Shown: piece by piece, positions 7,968 to 16,375 of the stretch
Numbering within the stretch: the stretch's first letter is position 1
Layout of the letters: the number at the start of each line of letters is the position of its first letter
Assembly: GCF_023101085.1 (NCBI RefSeq)
Contig: NZ_CP064703.1
Coordinates: 6,820,001 to 6,884,000, forward strand
Origin: Bradyrhizobium sp. 170
GTDB taxonomy: Bacteria > Pseudomonadota > Alphaproteobacteria > Rhizobiales > Xanthobacteraceae
Direction: 5' to 3'
Length of the DNA stretch: 64,000 nt
The notes under the pieces: generated by a model
The model's input: only the letters and a program-made list of their open reading frames with translations
Databases searched by the model: none
Told to the model about the DNA's origin: nothing
Position numbers and translations under genes: made by a program

Positions 7968-9257
7968 ATGGATATCGCGGTTCTGCTTCTCAGCATGTGC
8001 TTCTTCTTCGCGATCGGCATGCCGATCGCCTATGCGCTGGCCCTGTCATCGCTGGTCGGCGCGCTCTGGATCGACTTGCCGGTCGGCGCGGTCATGCAGC
8101 AATTTGCCAGCGGCGTCGGTAAGGTCTCGATGCTGACCATCCCGTTCTTCGTGCTGGCGGGCGCCATCATGGCCGAGGGCGGCATGGCCAAGCGGCTGGT
8201 CGACTTTGCAGCCGTGGTCGTCGGGTTCACGCGCATGCGGGGCGGCCTCTCGCAGGTCAACATTCTCGCGACCACGATCATGAGCGGCATCTCGGGATCA
8301 TCGGTTGCCGACACATCCGCGATCGGTTCGGTGATGATTCCCCAGATGGCCGCCAAAGGCTATCCGCGGGTGTTCGCAACCAATGTGACCATCAGCGCCT
8401 CGCTGCAGGCCATCATCATTCCACCGAGCCACAATTCGGTGATCTATTCGCTGGCGACTGGCGGCGTGGTGTCGATCACGAGCCTTTTCCTCGCCGGCGT
8501 GATTCCCGGATTGCTGCTGGGCTTCTCGTTGATGCTGCTCTGCCTGTTCTACGCCTATCGCGACAAGCATCCCAAGGGGGAGCCTGTGCCGATCCGCCAG
8601 GCGGTCAGGATGCTCGGTGACGCCGTGTGGGGGATCGTGACGCTGGTCATCGTGCTGGGCGGCATCCTCACCGGCGTCTTCACGCCGATCGAGGCGGGTG
8701 CGGTCGCCTGCGTCTGGGCGTTCTTCGTCACGATGTTCATCTATCGCGACTACAAATGGTCCGAACTGCCGCTACTGGTCTACAAGACGTTGCAGACCGT
8801 AGCGATGGTGCTGACGCTGGTGGCCACCGCATCATGCTTCGGCTATGTCGCCGCGCTGATGCAGATGCCGGCGAAGATGACCGATTTCTTCGTTGCCATA
8901 TCGAGCAACAAGTACGTGCTGCTGATGTGGTTGAACATCATGCTGCTGGTTCTGGGAACGGCGCTCGATCTTGCGCCGCTGTTGCTGATCTGTACGCCGA
9001 TCCTGCTACCTGTCGTGAAAAGTTTCGGTATCGATCCCGTGCATTTCGGCATCGTCATGCTGCTCAATCTCGGCATCGGCCTGCTGACGCCGCCGGTGGG
9101 GACGACGCTGTTCGTCGGCTGCGCCATCGGCAAGGTTTCGGTCGATGAAGTGATGCGCGGCATCTGGCCATTCTATTACGTGATGTTTACGGTGCTGATG
9201 ATCGTGACCTACGTGCCCTGGCTGTCGCTGGCGTTGCCGAGGGCGTTCGGGTTCTAG
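7968..9257 (+). CDS. TRAP transporter large permease (DctM family)
   Basis: This 429-residue transport subunit moves the solute with sodium ions through about 12 helices. Visible signatures are G-M-P-I-A-Y-A-L near residue 14, the T-I-M-S-G-I-S-G-S-S-V-A-D-T-S-A-I-G segment near 106, I-I-P-P-S-H-N near 148, and L-L-T-P-P-V-G-T-T-L-F-V-G near 365. It completes the TRAP operon that begins at the DctP-type gene. The cyclase-family gene follows 35 bp later on the same strand. Confidence 0.95.
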   Translation: MDIAVLLLSMCFFFAIGMPIAYALALSSLVGALWIDLPVGAVMQQFASGVGKVSMLTIPFFVLAGAIMAEGGMAKRLVDFAAVVVGFTRMRGGLSQVNILATTIMSGISGSSVADTSAIGSVMIPQMAAKGYPRVFATNVTISASLQAIIIPPSHNSVIYSLATGGVVSITSLFLAGVIPGLLLGFSLMLLCLFYAYRDKHPKGEPVPIRQAVRMLGDAVWGIVTLVIVLGGILTGVFTPIEAGAVACVWAFFVTMFIYRDYKWSELPLLVYKTLQTVAMVLTLVATASCFGYVAALMQMPAKMTDFFVAISSNKYVLLMWLNIMLLVLGTALDLAPLLLICTPILLPVVKSFGIDPVHFGIVMLLNLGIGLLTPPVGTTLFVGCAIGKVSVDEVMRGIWPFYYVMFTVLMIVTYVPWLSLALPRAFGF

Positions 9258-9292
9258 AACAGGCGCCGCGGTCCGCGGCGGGGAGACCACGC

Positions 9293-9979
9293 GTGAAGAT
9301 CGTCGACCTCAGCCGGGAGCTCTATCATCGCACCCCGAGCTATCCCGGCCACCCTCCGGTCATGCACGGCGTCTGGAAGAGCCACGAAGAGTCCTTTGCC
9401 GAGTCCGGCAATGTACACGGGCTGGCGTCGATGTTCATCTCGATGGTGGACCATGCCGGTACCCATATCGACGCGCCCAGGCATTTCGGCAAAAGCGGCA
9501 TATCCATCGACGAGTATCCGCTGGAAAAGTGCATCGTGCCGGGCACCTGCATCGACCTGCGCCACATTGCACCGCGCGCCGAGATTACGCCTGCCGATCT
9601 CGAGGCCGCGGTGACGAAGGCCGGCGTGCCGGTGCCGAGGGGCGGCACCGTGCTGCTCTGCACCGGTCACCACGAGCGAACATTCCCCCGCAAGGAATAT
9701 TCGAGCGACAATTCCGGCGTGAACGTCGCCGCCACCGAATGGCTGGCGCAGCAGGGCATCGTGCATTTCGGTATCGATTCGATGCGGCCGGGACCCGAGG
9801 GCAAGGTGAATGCCCTTGTCCACAAGGCCTGCCTCGACCTCGACATCACCCATATCGAGAGCCTGTGCAATCTCGAAGCGCTGCTTTGCCGCGGCCAGTT
9901 CACCTTCATCGGCCTGCCGATGAAGTGGCGCGGCGGGACGGCTTCGCCGATCCGCGCCGTTGCGGTGTTTGACATGTGA
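9293..9979 (+). CDS. Cyclase family protein (kynurenine-formamidase-like metal hydrolase)
   Basis: This 228-residue metal-dependent hydrolase carries the family motif H-A-G-T-H-I-D-A-P-R-H-F (about residues 52-63), whose His and Asp residues bind the metal. A second conserved piece is F-G-I-D-S-M-R-P-G-P-E-G near 160. The start is a GTG. Members include kynurenine formamidase and isatin hydrolase, which open amide or lactam bonds. With a molybdenum hydroxylase that may make ring lactams and a TRAP importer upstream, a ring-opening or deformylation step is a reasonable inference. The substrate is not known. Confidence 0.88.
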   Translation: MKIVDLSRELYHRTPSYPGHPPVMHGVWKSHEESFAESGNVHGLASMFISMVDHAGTHIDAPRHFGKSGISIDEYPLEKCIVPGTCIDLRHIAPRAEITPADLEAAVTKAGVPVPRGGTVLLCTGHHERTFPRKEYSSDNSGVNVAATEWLAQQGIVHFGIDSMRPGPEGKVNALVHKACLDLDITHIESLCNLEALLCRGQFTFIGLPMKWRGGTASPIRAVAVFDM

Positions 9980-10018
9980 AGCAGGCGAAGCGTCGAACCG
10001 GCGTAACGTCTTCGACAA

Positions 10019-10079
10019 AGGCGGCATCTAGCCGCCTACCCCTACCTTCCCTTTCGGACGAGGCGCGTATGGACGCGCC
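10019..10079 (+). other. Two hairpins in the gap before the Liv operon
   Basis: AGGCGGC (10019-10025) pairs with GCCGCCT (10031-10037) around a 5-base loop, and GGCGCGT (10062-10068) pairs with ACGCGCC (10073-10079) around a 4-base loop. Neither has a T run. They probably mark the 3' end of the upstream mRNA. Confidence 0.4.
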
Positions 10080-10178
10080 GTGAAAGCTTGCCTAAACTCA
10101 TCCCAATAATGGCCGATGCCGGGGCAAAACGGCGCGGATAATCGGACGGGAACACCCGTCGAATCAGGGGAGGAGAAC

Positions 10179-11486
10179 ATGGACCGTCTTCGGCGGACTA
10201 ATCGTGCTGTCCTATTTGCATCAGTCGCTGTGACGTCGCTTGGGCTGGCGGTACCCGCGTCTGCTCAGGAAACCTTCAAGCTCGGCATCGTGACGTTCCT
10301 GTCGGGCCCGGCGGCGGATAGTTTTGGCGTTCCTGCCCGTAACGGCGCGCAATTCGTCATTGATCAGCTAAACAAGGGTTCAGTGCCCTCGCCTTACGAG
10401 AAGGTCGGATTCGGCGGCATCAAGATCGAGCCCGTCATCATCGACGAGAACGGCGGCGCCACCAAGCAGGTGCAGGAATTGCGCAACCTCTACCAGCGCG
10501 ACAATGTCGACGTCGTGCTCGGCTATATCAGCTCCGGCGACTGCCTCGCGGTGGCGCCGATCGCGGAAGAGCTGAAAAAGATGCTGCTGCTGATGGATTG
10601 CGGCACGCCACGTATCTTCGAGGAAGCCAAATACAATTACGTGTTCCGCACCGCCGCTCATGCCACGATGGATAACGTCGGCCTCGTCAGATACATGAAG
10701 GCCAAGAACATCAAGATGGACACGCTTTCGGCGATCAACCAGGACTATGCCTGGGGTCAGGATAGCCGGGCCGACTTCGTCGCAGCCGCCCAACAACTTT
10801 ATCCCAACGTCAAGGTTCAGACGGACCTGCTGCCCAAGTACGGCGCGGGCCAGTATGGCACCGAAATCTCCGCGCTGGTGGGCGCAGGCTCCGACGTGGT
10901 CTATTCGAGCCTGTGGGGCGGCGACCTGCAGGCCTTTGTCCTGCAGTCGGCTCCCCGCGGGCTGCCGAAGCGCAGCCAGCTCGTGTTCAGCGCCGCCGAT
11001 CACGTGTTGCCGCCGCTCGGCGACAAGATGCCCGACGGCACGATCATCGGCGCACGCGGCGCCTATGGCCTGATGTCGCAGAAATCGCCGCTGAACGATT
11101 GGCTGTTTAGGGGATACGAGGCCGCCAACGGCGTCTATCCGGTTCAGGCTGCCTATCGCATGACACAAGCGATCCTGGGATTGAAGGCCGCGGTCGAGAA
11201 GGCCATGAGCAAGAACGGCGGAAAGAAGCCTTCGACCGATGAAATGGTCGCGGCAATGACCGGTCTGGAGTGGCCGTCGCCCGGCGGACTCATTCAGATG
11301 AAGCTCGCCGACGGCCATCAGGCGATCCAGCCGATCGCCATCAGCCGGACCAAATACAATCCGGATCTAAAGCGGGTCGACCTGGTGGATATCCAGTACT
11401 TCGCGGCCGAATGCGTCAACCCTCCCCCGGGCGTGAAGTCAATCGACTGGATCAAAGGCGGCATGCAGGGTGCCAAGTGCAATTAG
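10179..11486 (+). CDS. Liv-type ABC transporter substrate-binding protein
   Basis: This 435-residue periplasmic protein has the type-I two-lobe fold of LivJ/LivK. The frame is open from 10116, but AGGGGAGGAG directly before the ATG at 10179 marks the start of a signal peptide ending at P-A-S-A-Q-E. Signatures include L-S-G-P-A-A near residue 38, A-R-N-G-A-Q-F-V-I-D, and V-V-L-G-Y-I-S-S-G-D near 120. It is longer than LivK (about 370 residues) and resembles the aromatic-acid and amide binding relatives. Permease and ATPase genes follow on the same strand after a terminator-like hairpin. Confidence 0.92.
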   Translation: MDRLRRTNRAVLFASVAVTSLGLAVPASAQETFKLGIVTFLSGPAADSFGVPARNGAQFVIDQLNKGSVPSPYEKVGFGGIKIEPVIIDENGGATKQVQELRNLYQRDNVDVVLGYISSGDCLAVAPIAEELKKMLLLMDCGTPRIFEEAKYNYVFRTAAHATMDNVGLVRYMKAKNIKMDTLSAINQDYAWGQDSRADFVAAAQQLYPNVKVQTDLLPKYGAGQYGTEISALVGAGSDVVYSSLWGGDLQAFVLQSAPRGLPKRSQLVFSAADHVLPPLGDKMPDGTIIGARGAYGLMSQKSPLNDWLFRGYEAANGVYPVQAAYRMTQAILGLKAAVEKAMSKNGGKKPSTDEMVAAMTGLEWPSPGGLIQMKLADGHQAIQPIAISRTKYNPDLKRVDLVDIQYFAAECVNPPPGVKSIDWIKGGMQGAKCN

Positions 11487-11514
11487 GCCGCACCGGTATC
11501 CAATGATCACATAT

Positions 11515-11548
11515 GGCGGCGCGTGATTAAGCTCCGCGCCGCCTTTTT
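11515..11548 (+). terminator. Rho-independent terminator/attenuator between the Liv binding protein and permeases
   Basis: GGCGGCGCG (11515-11523) pairs perfectly with CGCGCCGCC (11535-11543) around an 11-base loop and is followed by TTTTT. It sits 28 bp after the binding-protein stop and 34 bp before livH. Partial termination here would give more binding protein than permease, a usual arrangement in ABC operons. Confidence 0.8.
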
Positions 11549-11581
11549 CTGTCCACCGACGACCCGCGTGACTCCATCGCC

Positions 11582-12478
11582 ATGAATTTCTTTTTGACGA
11601 TCGTTCTCGATGGCCTGATTCAGGCCTCGTGGCTGTTCATCGTCGCCCTCGGCCTGACGCTGGTCTTCGGCGTATTGAAGATCCTCAACATCGCCCATGG
11701 CAGCTTCTATGCACTCGGCGCCTATATCGCGGCGAGCACGGTGACCTTGGTTGCTGCGCGCGGCCTTCCTCCAGGTGTCGGCTTCGTCGCCATGCTGCTC
11801 TCGGTGGCGCTGATCGCGTCCGCCGTCGGACTTCTGCTGGAACGCGGCCTCCTGAAAATGTTCTATGGCCGCGACGAAGTGGTGTTGCTGCTGGTGACCT
11901 ATGCCGTGTTTCTGATCCTTGAAGACGTCACCAAGCTGATCTGGGGCGTCAATCCGATCTATGCGACGCAGCCATATGAACTCTTCGGCAATCTCGAATT
12001 CGCCGGGCTCTATTACGTCGGCTATGATTTGGTGCTGATCCCGATTTCGGCCTTGATCGGCTTTGCGATCTGGTTCGGCCTCAATCGAACCGTGATCGGC
12101 AAGATCGTTCTGGCGGTGATCCACAACGAGGAAATGAGCGTGAGCATGGGTGTGCGCGTCAATCAGGTCTATGCGATCGCCTTTGCGTTCGGCGTCTTGC
12201 TCGCCGCCCTCGCCGGCGCCCTGACCGCGCCGAAAATATCGATGCAGCCAGGCCTCAGTTCGGACGTCATCATCCTGAGCTTCGCTATCGTCGTGATCGG
12301 AGGGCTGGGCAGCGTCGAGGGCGCGGCAGTCGGCGCGATTCTGGTCGGGCTGGCGCGCGCTGCTTCGGTGCATCTCATGCCGCAAGCCGAACTGTTCATG
12401 ATCTATTTGATCATGGCGGCAGTGCTGATGTTTCGCCCTGAGGGCCTGTTCAAGCGCGAAACGGCAAGGCGGATTTGA
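11582..12478 (+). CDS. livH: Branched-chain amino acid type ABC permease (LivH)
   Basis: This 298-residue inner-membrane subunit has 8-9 predicted helices. The N-terminal L-V-F-G-V-L-K-I-L-N-I-A-H-G-S-F-Y-A-L-G-A-Y segment (about residues 28-49) and the late G-G-L-G-S-V-E-G-A-A-V-G-A-I-L-V-G stretch (about 240-256), which contacts the ATPase, are LivH hallmarks. Its stop overlaps the next start by 4 bp. The symbol gives the family role; the imported solute may be an amide, amino acid or aromatic acid. Confidence 0.92.
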   Translation: MNFFLTIVLDGLIQASWLFIVALGLTLVFGVLKILNIAHGSFYALGAYIAASTVTLVAARGLPPGVGFVAMLLSVALIASAVGLLLERGLLKMFYGRDEVVLLLVTYAVFLILEDVTKLIWGVNPIYATQPYELFGNLEFAGLYYVGYDLVLIPISALIGFAIWFGLNRTVIGKIVLAVIHNEEMSVSMGVRVNQVYAIAFAFGVLLAALAGALTAPKISMQPGLSSDVIILSFAIVVIGGLGSVEGAAVGAILVGLARAASVHLMPQAELFMIYLIMAAVLMFRPEGLFKRETARRI

Positions 12479-13467
12479 TGAGGAAAGGCCTGCATCCCCT
12501 GGTCATGATAGGTCTTGTCGCTGCGGTGACGCTGGCCGGCCGCGCGCTGCCGACCTGGACCTTGTCGCTGGCGACGATTGCCGCCTCCAATGCGCTGATC
12601 GCGCTTGGCATCGTCGTGCTGGGCCGCACCGGCAACGTGTCGTTTGGTCAGGGCCTGTTCTTTGCCGCCGGCGGCTATGGCGTGGCGCTGATCGCCAACG
12701 CGTGGGGTCTCACCGACGCGGTCGCGCAGGTGATCGTCGGCGCGGCTTGCGGCGGCCTGCTCGGTCTGGTCATCGGGCCGTTGATCGCGCGCTACAGCGG
12801 GATTTTCTTCGGCATGCTGACATTGGCGCTATCGATGGTGTTTTACGGCGCGCTGGTGAAATCGACCGCGCTTGGCGGCTCCGACGGGTTCAATGTCGGA
12901 CGGCCAAGCCTGTTTGGCATGAGCTTCACCGATCCGCGCGAGGCCGACTTCATGCTGTATGCCGTCTCGGTCATAGTGACGGGTCTTGCCGGCATCGGCG
13001 CTACCTTCCTGTTCCGGTCCGAATTCGGCCTTGCCAGCCTTGCGGTGCGCGAAAACAACCTGCGCGTCGAATATCTCGGCCTCTCGGCCAATCAGATCAT
13101 ATCGATCAACTTCCTGATCGCCGCGATCTTCGCAGGCGCCAGCGGCGCCTTTGCCCTGATGGCGCAGCGGCATATCGATCCGCAATTCGCATACTGGACC
13201 ACATCGGGCGAATTCGTCTTCGTGGCGGTGCTTGCCGGTAACCAGAGCGTGGCCGCCGTCTTCGTCGCCTCGATGGCGCTGGAACTGGTCCGTTCGTTCT
13301 CGAACCTCTATTTGCCCAATACCTGGCAGCTCGTGCTCGGCGTCTTCCTCTTGGGCGTCATTCTGTTTCTGCCGCGTGGCATCGGTTCGCTCTGGATCAG
13401 GGACCGGCGCAAACGGCGCAACTCGGCGGCGGCTTCCCTCACCGCCGAACGAGGAGCCACACCGTGA
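12475..13467 (+). CDS. livM: Branched-chain amino acid type ABC permease (LivM)
   Basis: This 330-residue inner-membrane partner of LivH has about 9-10 helices. G-N-V-S-F-G-Q-G-L-F-F-A-A-G-G-Y-G (about residues 52-68) is the LivM signature, and A-V-R-E-N-N-L-R-V-E-Y-L-G-L near 190 is the cytosolic coupling region. The C-terminal tail is basic (R-D-R-R-K-R-R). It overlaps livH and livG by 4 bp on each side, so the four membrane and ATPase genes form one translationally coupled unit. Confidence 0.92.
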   Translation: MMRKGLHPLVMIGLVAAVTLAGRALPTWTLSLATIAASNALIALGIVVLGRTGNVSFGQGLFFAAGGYGVALIANAWGLTDAVAQVIVGAACGGLLGLVIGPLIARYSGIFFGMLTLALSMVFYGALVKSTALGGSDGFNVGRPSLFGMSFTDPREADFMLYAVSVIVTGLAGIGATFLFRSEFGLASLAVRENNLRVEYLGLSANQIISINFLIAAIFAGASGAFALMAQRHIDPQFAYWTTSGEFVFVAVLAGNQSVAAVFVASMALELVRSFSNLYLPNTWQLVLGVFLLGVILFLPRGIGSLWIRDRRKRRNSAAASLTAERGATP

Positions 13468-14210
13468 ACCCGGTTCTTTCGGTACACAGGCTCGAGAAGC
13501 GCTTTGGCGCAGTGGTTGCGGCCGATGCGCTTACCCTCGATGTTCCGGCCGGTCAGAAGATCAGCCTGATCGGCGCCAACGGCGCCGGTAAAACCACCTT
13601 CGTCAACATGGTCACCGGCTATCTCAAACCCGACAGCGGGACGATCCTGCTCGACGGAATTGACATCGGCAGACGCTCGCCACGAAGCGTAGCCCGGCTT
13701 GGCATCTCCCGTTCCTTCCAGATTCCACAACTGTTTGTCGAGCTGACCGCCGCCGAGAATCTCACTGTGGCGATTTCCGGCATCGGCGCAGGGATGTCAC
13801 TCCGGGCGCCGGCCGAGGCTCAAGGCCGCCGCGACAAGGCCGTCGAGTTGCTGGAACGTTTTGGCCTTGCCGATCTGGCCGATCGTCCGATCTCGGAGCT
13901 TGCGGGCGGCGTGCGCAAGCTGATCGACATCGCCATGGCTTTGGTGCGGCGTCCAAGACTACTGCTGCTGGATGAGCCGACCTCCGGAGTATCGGCGGAA
14001 GAAAAATTCACGACCATGGATCGCGTTATCCACGCCGTCGCGCCCGACGCAGCGACCATCGTATTCGTCGAGCACGACATGGAAATCGTCAGCCGCTATG
14101 CTGATCGCGTCGTGGCGTTCTATCAGGGCCGGATTCTGGCCGACGGGGTGCCCGCCGAGGTCCTGAATAATCAGGAAGTCCGCCGCTACGTCACCGGAGG
14201 CGTGCGATGA
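13464..14210 (+). CDS. livG: Liv-type ABC ATPase (LivG)
   Basis: This 248-residue ATPase has a Walker A of G-A-N-G-A-G-K-T-T (about residues 38-46) and a Walker B/D-loop of L-L-L-L-D-E-P-T-S-G-V-S-A-E-E near 168. The H-loop histidine lies in V-E-H-D-M. The signature motif reads E-L-A-G-G-V-R-K instead of LSGGQ, a degenerate form common in LivG-type subunits. Together with LivF it powers the importer. It starts inside the livM stop and overlaps livF by 4 bp. Confidence 0.93.
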   Translation: MNPVLSVHRLEKRFGAVVAADALTLDVPAGQKISLIGANGAGKTTFVNMVTGYLKPDSGTILLDGIDIGRRSPRSVARLGISRSFQIPQLFVELTAAENLTVAISGIGAGMSLRAPAEAQGRRDKAVELLERFGLADLADRPISELAGGVRKLIDIAMALVRRPRLLLLDEPTSGVSAEEKFTTMDRVIHAVAPDAATIVFVEHDMEIVSRYADRVVAFYQGRILADGVPAEVLNNQEVRRYVTGGVR

Positions 14211-14878
14211 ACGACGCGGCGCCATTGCTCGCAATCGACAATCTTGTCGTTGAGATCCAGTCGATGCCTGCATTGCGCGGCTTTACGATGCACGTCGCGA
14301 AAGGCGCCATGGTCAGCCTGGTGGGCCGCAACGGCGCGGGCAAGACCACGCTGATGCGTTCGATCATGGGGCACCTCACGCCGGCCAGGGGGATGGTGCG
14401 GTTCGAAGGCAGCGACCTGTCGTCCCGTCCGCGCCATGCGCGCGCGGCACTCGGGATCGGCTATATGCCGGAAGATCGCTGCCTGGTGCCGCAGTTGACG
14501 GTCGAGGAAAACATCATGTTGCCGTTGTGGGTCGCGAGGCATCTCGACCGCAAGGCCCGACTCGACTTCGTCTATGAGGTAATCGGTGAACTCACCGAGA
14601 TGCGCCAGCGCAAGGCGCTGTTGCTGAGCGGCGGACAGCAAAAGCTGGTCGCGCTCGGCCGGGCGCTTGCCATTGGAACCAAATGCCTGCTGCTCGACGA
14701 GCCGTTCGAAGGCATCGCGCCAGCGCTGTCGGAACGGCTGTCGGAGGTGCTTGCGTCCCTCAAAGGCAAGGATCTGACCTTGCTGATGTCGCAATCGGAC
14801 CTGAATCACTCGCGTGAGCTGATTGACGTGGAATTCACGATTGAACGTGGCGCCAATCCCGTACCCGCCAGCCAATGA
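14207..14878 (+). CDS. livF: Liv-type ABC ATPase (LivF)
   Basis: This 223-residue ATPase is the second motor subunit. Walker A is G-R-N-G-A-G-K-T-T (about residues 38-46), the signature is L-L-S-G-G-Q-Q-K-L near 143, and Walker B is C-L-L-L-D-E-P-F-E-G near 162. The H-loop position carries Gln-Ser (M-S-Q-S-D) where His is usual; a variant residue here is seen in some LivF proteins. It ends the operon and is convergent with the Crp/Fnr gene 50 bp away. Confidence 0.92.
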   Translation: MNDAAPLLAIDNLVVEIQSMPALRGFTMHVAKGAMVSLVGRNGAGKTTLMRSIMGHLTPARGMVRFEGSDLSSRPRHARAALGIGYMPEDRCLVPQLTVEENIMLPLWVARHLDRKARLDFVYEVIGELTEMRQRKALLLSGGQQKLVALGRALAIGTKCLLLDEPFEGIAPALSERLSEVLASLKGKDLTLLMSQSDLNHSRELIDVEFTIERGANPVPASQ

Positions 14879-14928
14879 GCCCTGAGCGTCCCGACTTCGC
14901 TGGCCGCCTTCGCGAGGCGAATCGACGG

Positions 14929-15663
14929 TCAGTCGCTGTCGTGCCCGGACCCCGCTTCCGCTATCTCGCGAAGCATCTCGGCATTCAGCACAACGATGGC
15001 GCCGTGCTCGAGACGCACCCAATCGCGACCTGCCCAGGCGCGCAACTGCTTATTGATGCTCTCCCGGGTCATGCCGACCATCTCGCTGATCTCCTGCTGC
15101 GTGATCGCGATGGTTCGGCCCTGCGGCGCAGACGTATGCTTTTCGGACAGGCGAAGCAGCGCGCTGGCCAGCCGTCCGGGCAGATTCTGCAGGATAATCT
15201 GCTCGACCTGATCGCTGGTCGATCGCAACCGCTCGCAGAGCAATTCGATGAACTTCATTGCCAACGCCGGTTGAGCCTTCACAAAGGGGATGAACTCGCG
15301 CCGGTCGATGACGAAGAGTTCGCAAGTGCTGTTTGCGATGGCGTCGGTCGAGCGGGCTTGTCCGTCGAGCAGCGCGATCTCGCCGAAAATTTCCCCAGGC
15401 CCGACGATGTTCAGGATCGCGTTGCGGCCATCCGGCGAGGAGATGCTCATCTTCACCGTACCCGAAATGACCGCGTACAGGCTGTGGCCGGGGTCCCCTT
15501 TGGAAAACAGCGTGGTCCCCCGCTTCAGCGTGGAGTGTTTGGCGTAACGGCAAAGCTGCTCGAAAGCTTCTGGCTCGAGGTCGGCAAAAATCGGGTGCTT
15601 GCGCAACACCGACAGTTTGCTGCTCGAGAATCCGTGAGCTTCACCCGTCCTTTGTTGAGGCAC
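14929..15663 (-). CDS. Crp/Fnr family transcriptional regulator
   Basis: This 244-residue regulator has a cyclic-nucleotide-binding-type beta barrel (about residues 20-135, with G-D-P-G-H-S-L-Y-A-V-I-S-G and G-E-I-F-G-E-I-A-L-L-D-G-Q-A-R-S-T-D-A) and a C-terminal helix-turn-helix with T-Q-Q-E-I-S-E-M-V-G-M-T-R-E-S-I-N-K near 200. The phosphate-binding pattern G-E-x-A-L-L…A-R-S-T is close to that of true cAMP-binding Crp. No Fnr cysteine cluster is seen. The frame is open to 15801, but a GTG at 15663 with CAGGAG upstream gives the normal length. It is convergent with the Liv operon; its targets are unknown. Confidence 0.88.
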   Translation of the reverse strand: MPQQRTGEAHGFSSSKLSVLRKHPIFADLEPEAFEQLCRYAKHSTLKRGTTLFSKGDPGHSLYAVISGTVKMSISSPDGRNAILNIVGPGEIFGEIALLDGQARSTDAIANSTCELFVIDRREFIPFVKAQPALAMKFIELLCERLRSTSDQVEQIILQNLPGRLASALLRLSEKHTSAPQGRTIAITQQEISEMVGMTRESINKQLRAWAGRDWVRLEHGAIVVLNAEMLREIAEAGSGHDSD

Positions 15664-15843
15664 GCCAGTCAAACTCCTGGGAACACGGGATGGCAGCCCT
15701 TCCGTAATCAACGCAGGCCGGCTTTTCAACCGGAAAGCGCCCCGGCGCGTCGATTTGGGGGCGGAAAACAGGAACAATGCCTCCCATAGCGGCAGAACCA
15801 TGGCCGGATCGCACAGCCGCCGCAGCGGAGGGCGATTTGCAGC

Positions 15844-15876
15844 AAAAAGCCAGCAAAACCCAATGGTCTTGCTGGC
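15844..15876 (-). terminator. Rho-independent terminator for the reverse-strand gene ending at 15900
   Basis: Read on the reverse strand, GCCAGCAA (15876-15869) pairs with TTGCTGGC (15856-15849), with a further partly paired GACC/GGTT inside, and TTTTT follows at 15848-15844. It lies 24 bp past the stop of the small gene at 15900. Confidence 0.7.
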
Positions 15877-15899
15877 TATTCTAATCTACGCGATCAGGG

Positions 15900-16319
15900 C
15901 TATTTCAGCGAAGAATTCGGACAAAGCATGTGAAGTCCAATATGCATGTGGCCATTATGGGCAAAGATCCGAACTTTCAGGTCATGCGTGCCATCGACGT
16001 TCTCACCGACCTTCAGCACCAGCGGCATCGGGTTGGGTGACCTCAGATTGGTTGCAATAACTTCGGTAATCTTGTCGCGGACCGCCTTGGGAATTGCGCC
16101 GGAGTGCTTTTCCCACCTGTCGTGCCCATCGGTGGCTCCCGATTCGCTGGCCCAGTTTTCCTTCTTCGGCACCAGGAATTTCGTAAATTTCCCGAACGCA
16201 TAAGGGCCGTTCTTCTTCTCGTACTCTTTGAATTTCTTCGCGGTTTTGCCGATATTCTGCGGGCTATATAATTCATTGATGTGTTCTTCAAATTTTCCGC
16301 TGTAAGTTAGTCCACCCAT
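15900..16319 (-). CDS. Hypothetical protein, 139 residues
   Basis: I do not recognise this family. The start at 16319 is favoured over the open frame to 16358 because AAGGAG lies 6 bp before that ATG. The protein is soluble, Lys- and Gly-rich, with a highly charged stretch K-K-F-K-E-Y-E-K-K-N-G near residue 29 and a histidine cluster H-N-G-H-M-H-I-G-L-H near the C-terminus that could bind a metal. There is no signal peptide or membrane segment. It has its own terminator, so it is probably expressed alone or after the long signalling gene upstream on the same strand (57 bp gap). Confidence 0.72.
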   Translation of the reverse strand: MGGLTYSGKFEEHINELYSPQNIGKTAKKFKEYEKKNGPYAFGKFTKFLVPKKENWASESGATDGHDRWEKHSGAIPKAVRDKITEVIATNLRSPNPMPLVLKVGENVDGTHDLKVRIFAHNGHMHIGLHMLCPNSSLK

Positions 16320-16375
16320 TTCTTGCTCCTTGAAAGCGGCGATAATTGCCGGGGCCATAACGTGGCCATATTATG

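Noticed and set aside
10090-10104. CCTAAACTCATCCC equals the right end of the IS630 element at 36825-36838
   Set aside because: Only about 14 bases match and there is no other element sequence nearby; it is probably chance or a very old scar.
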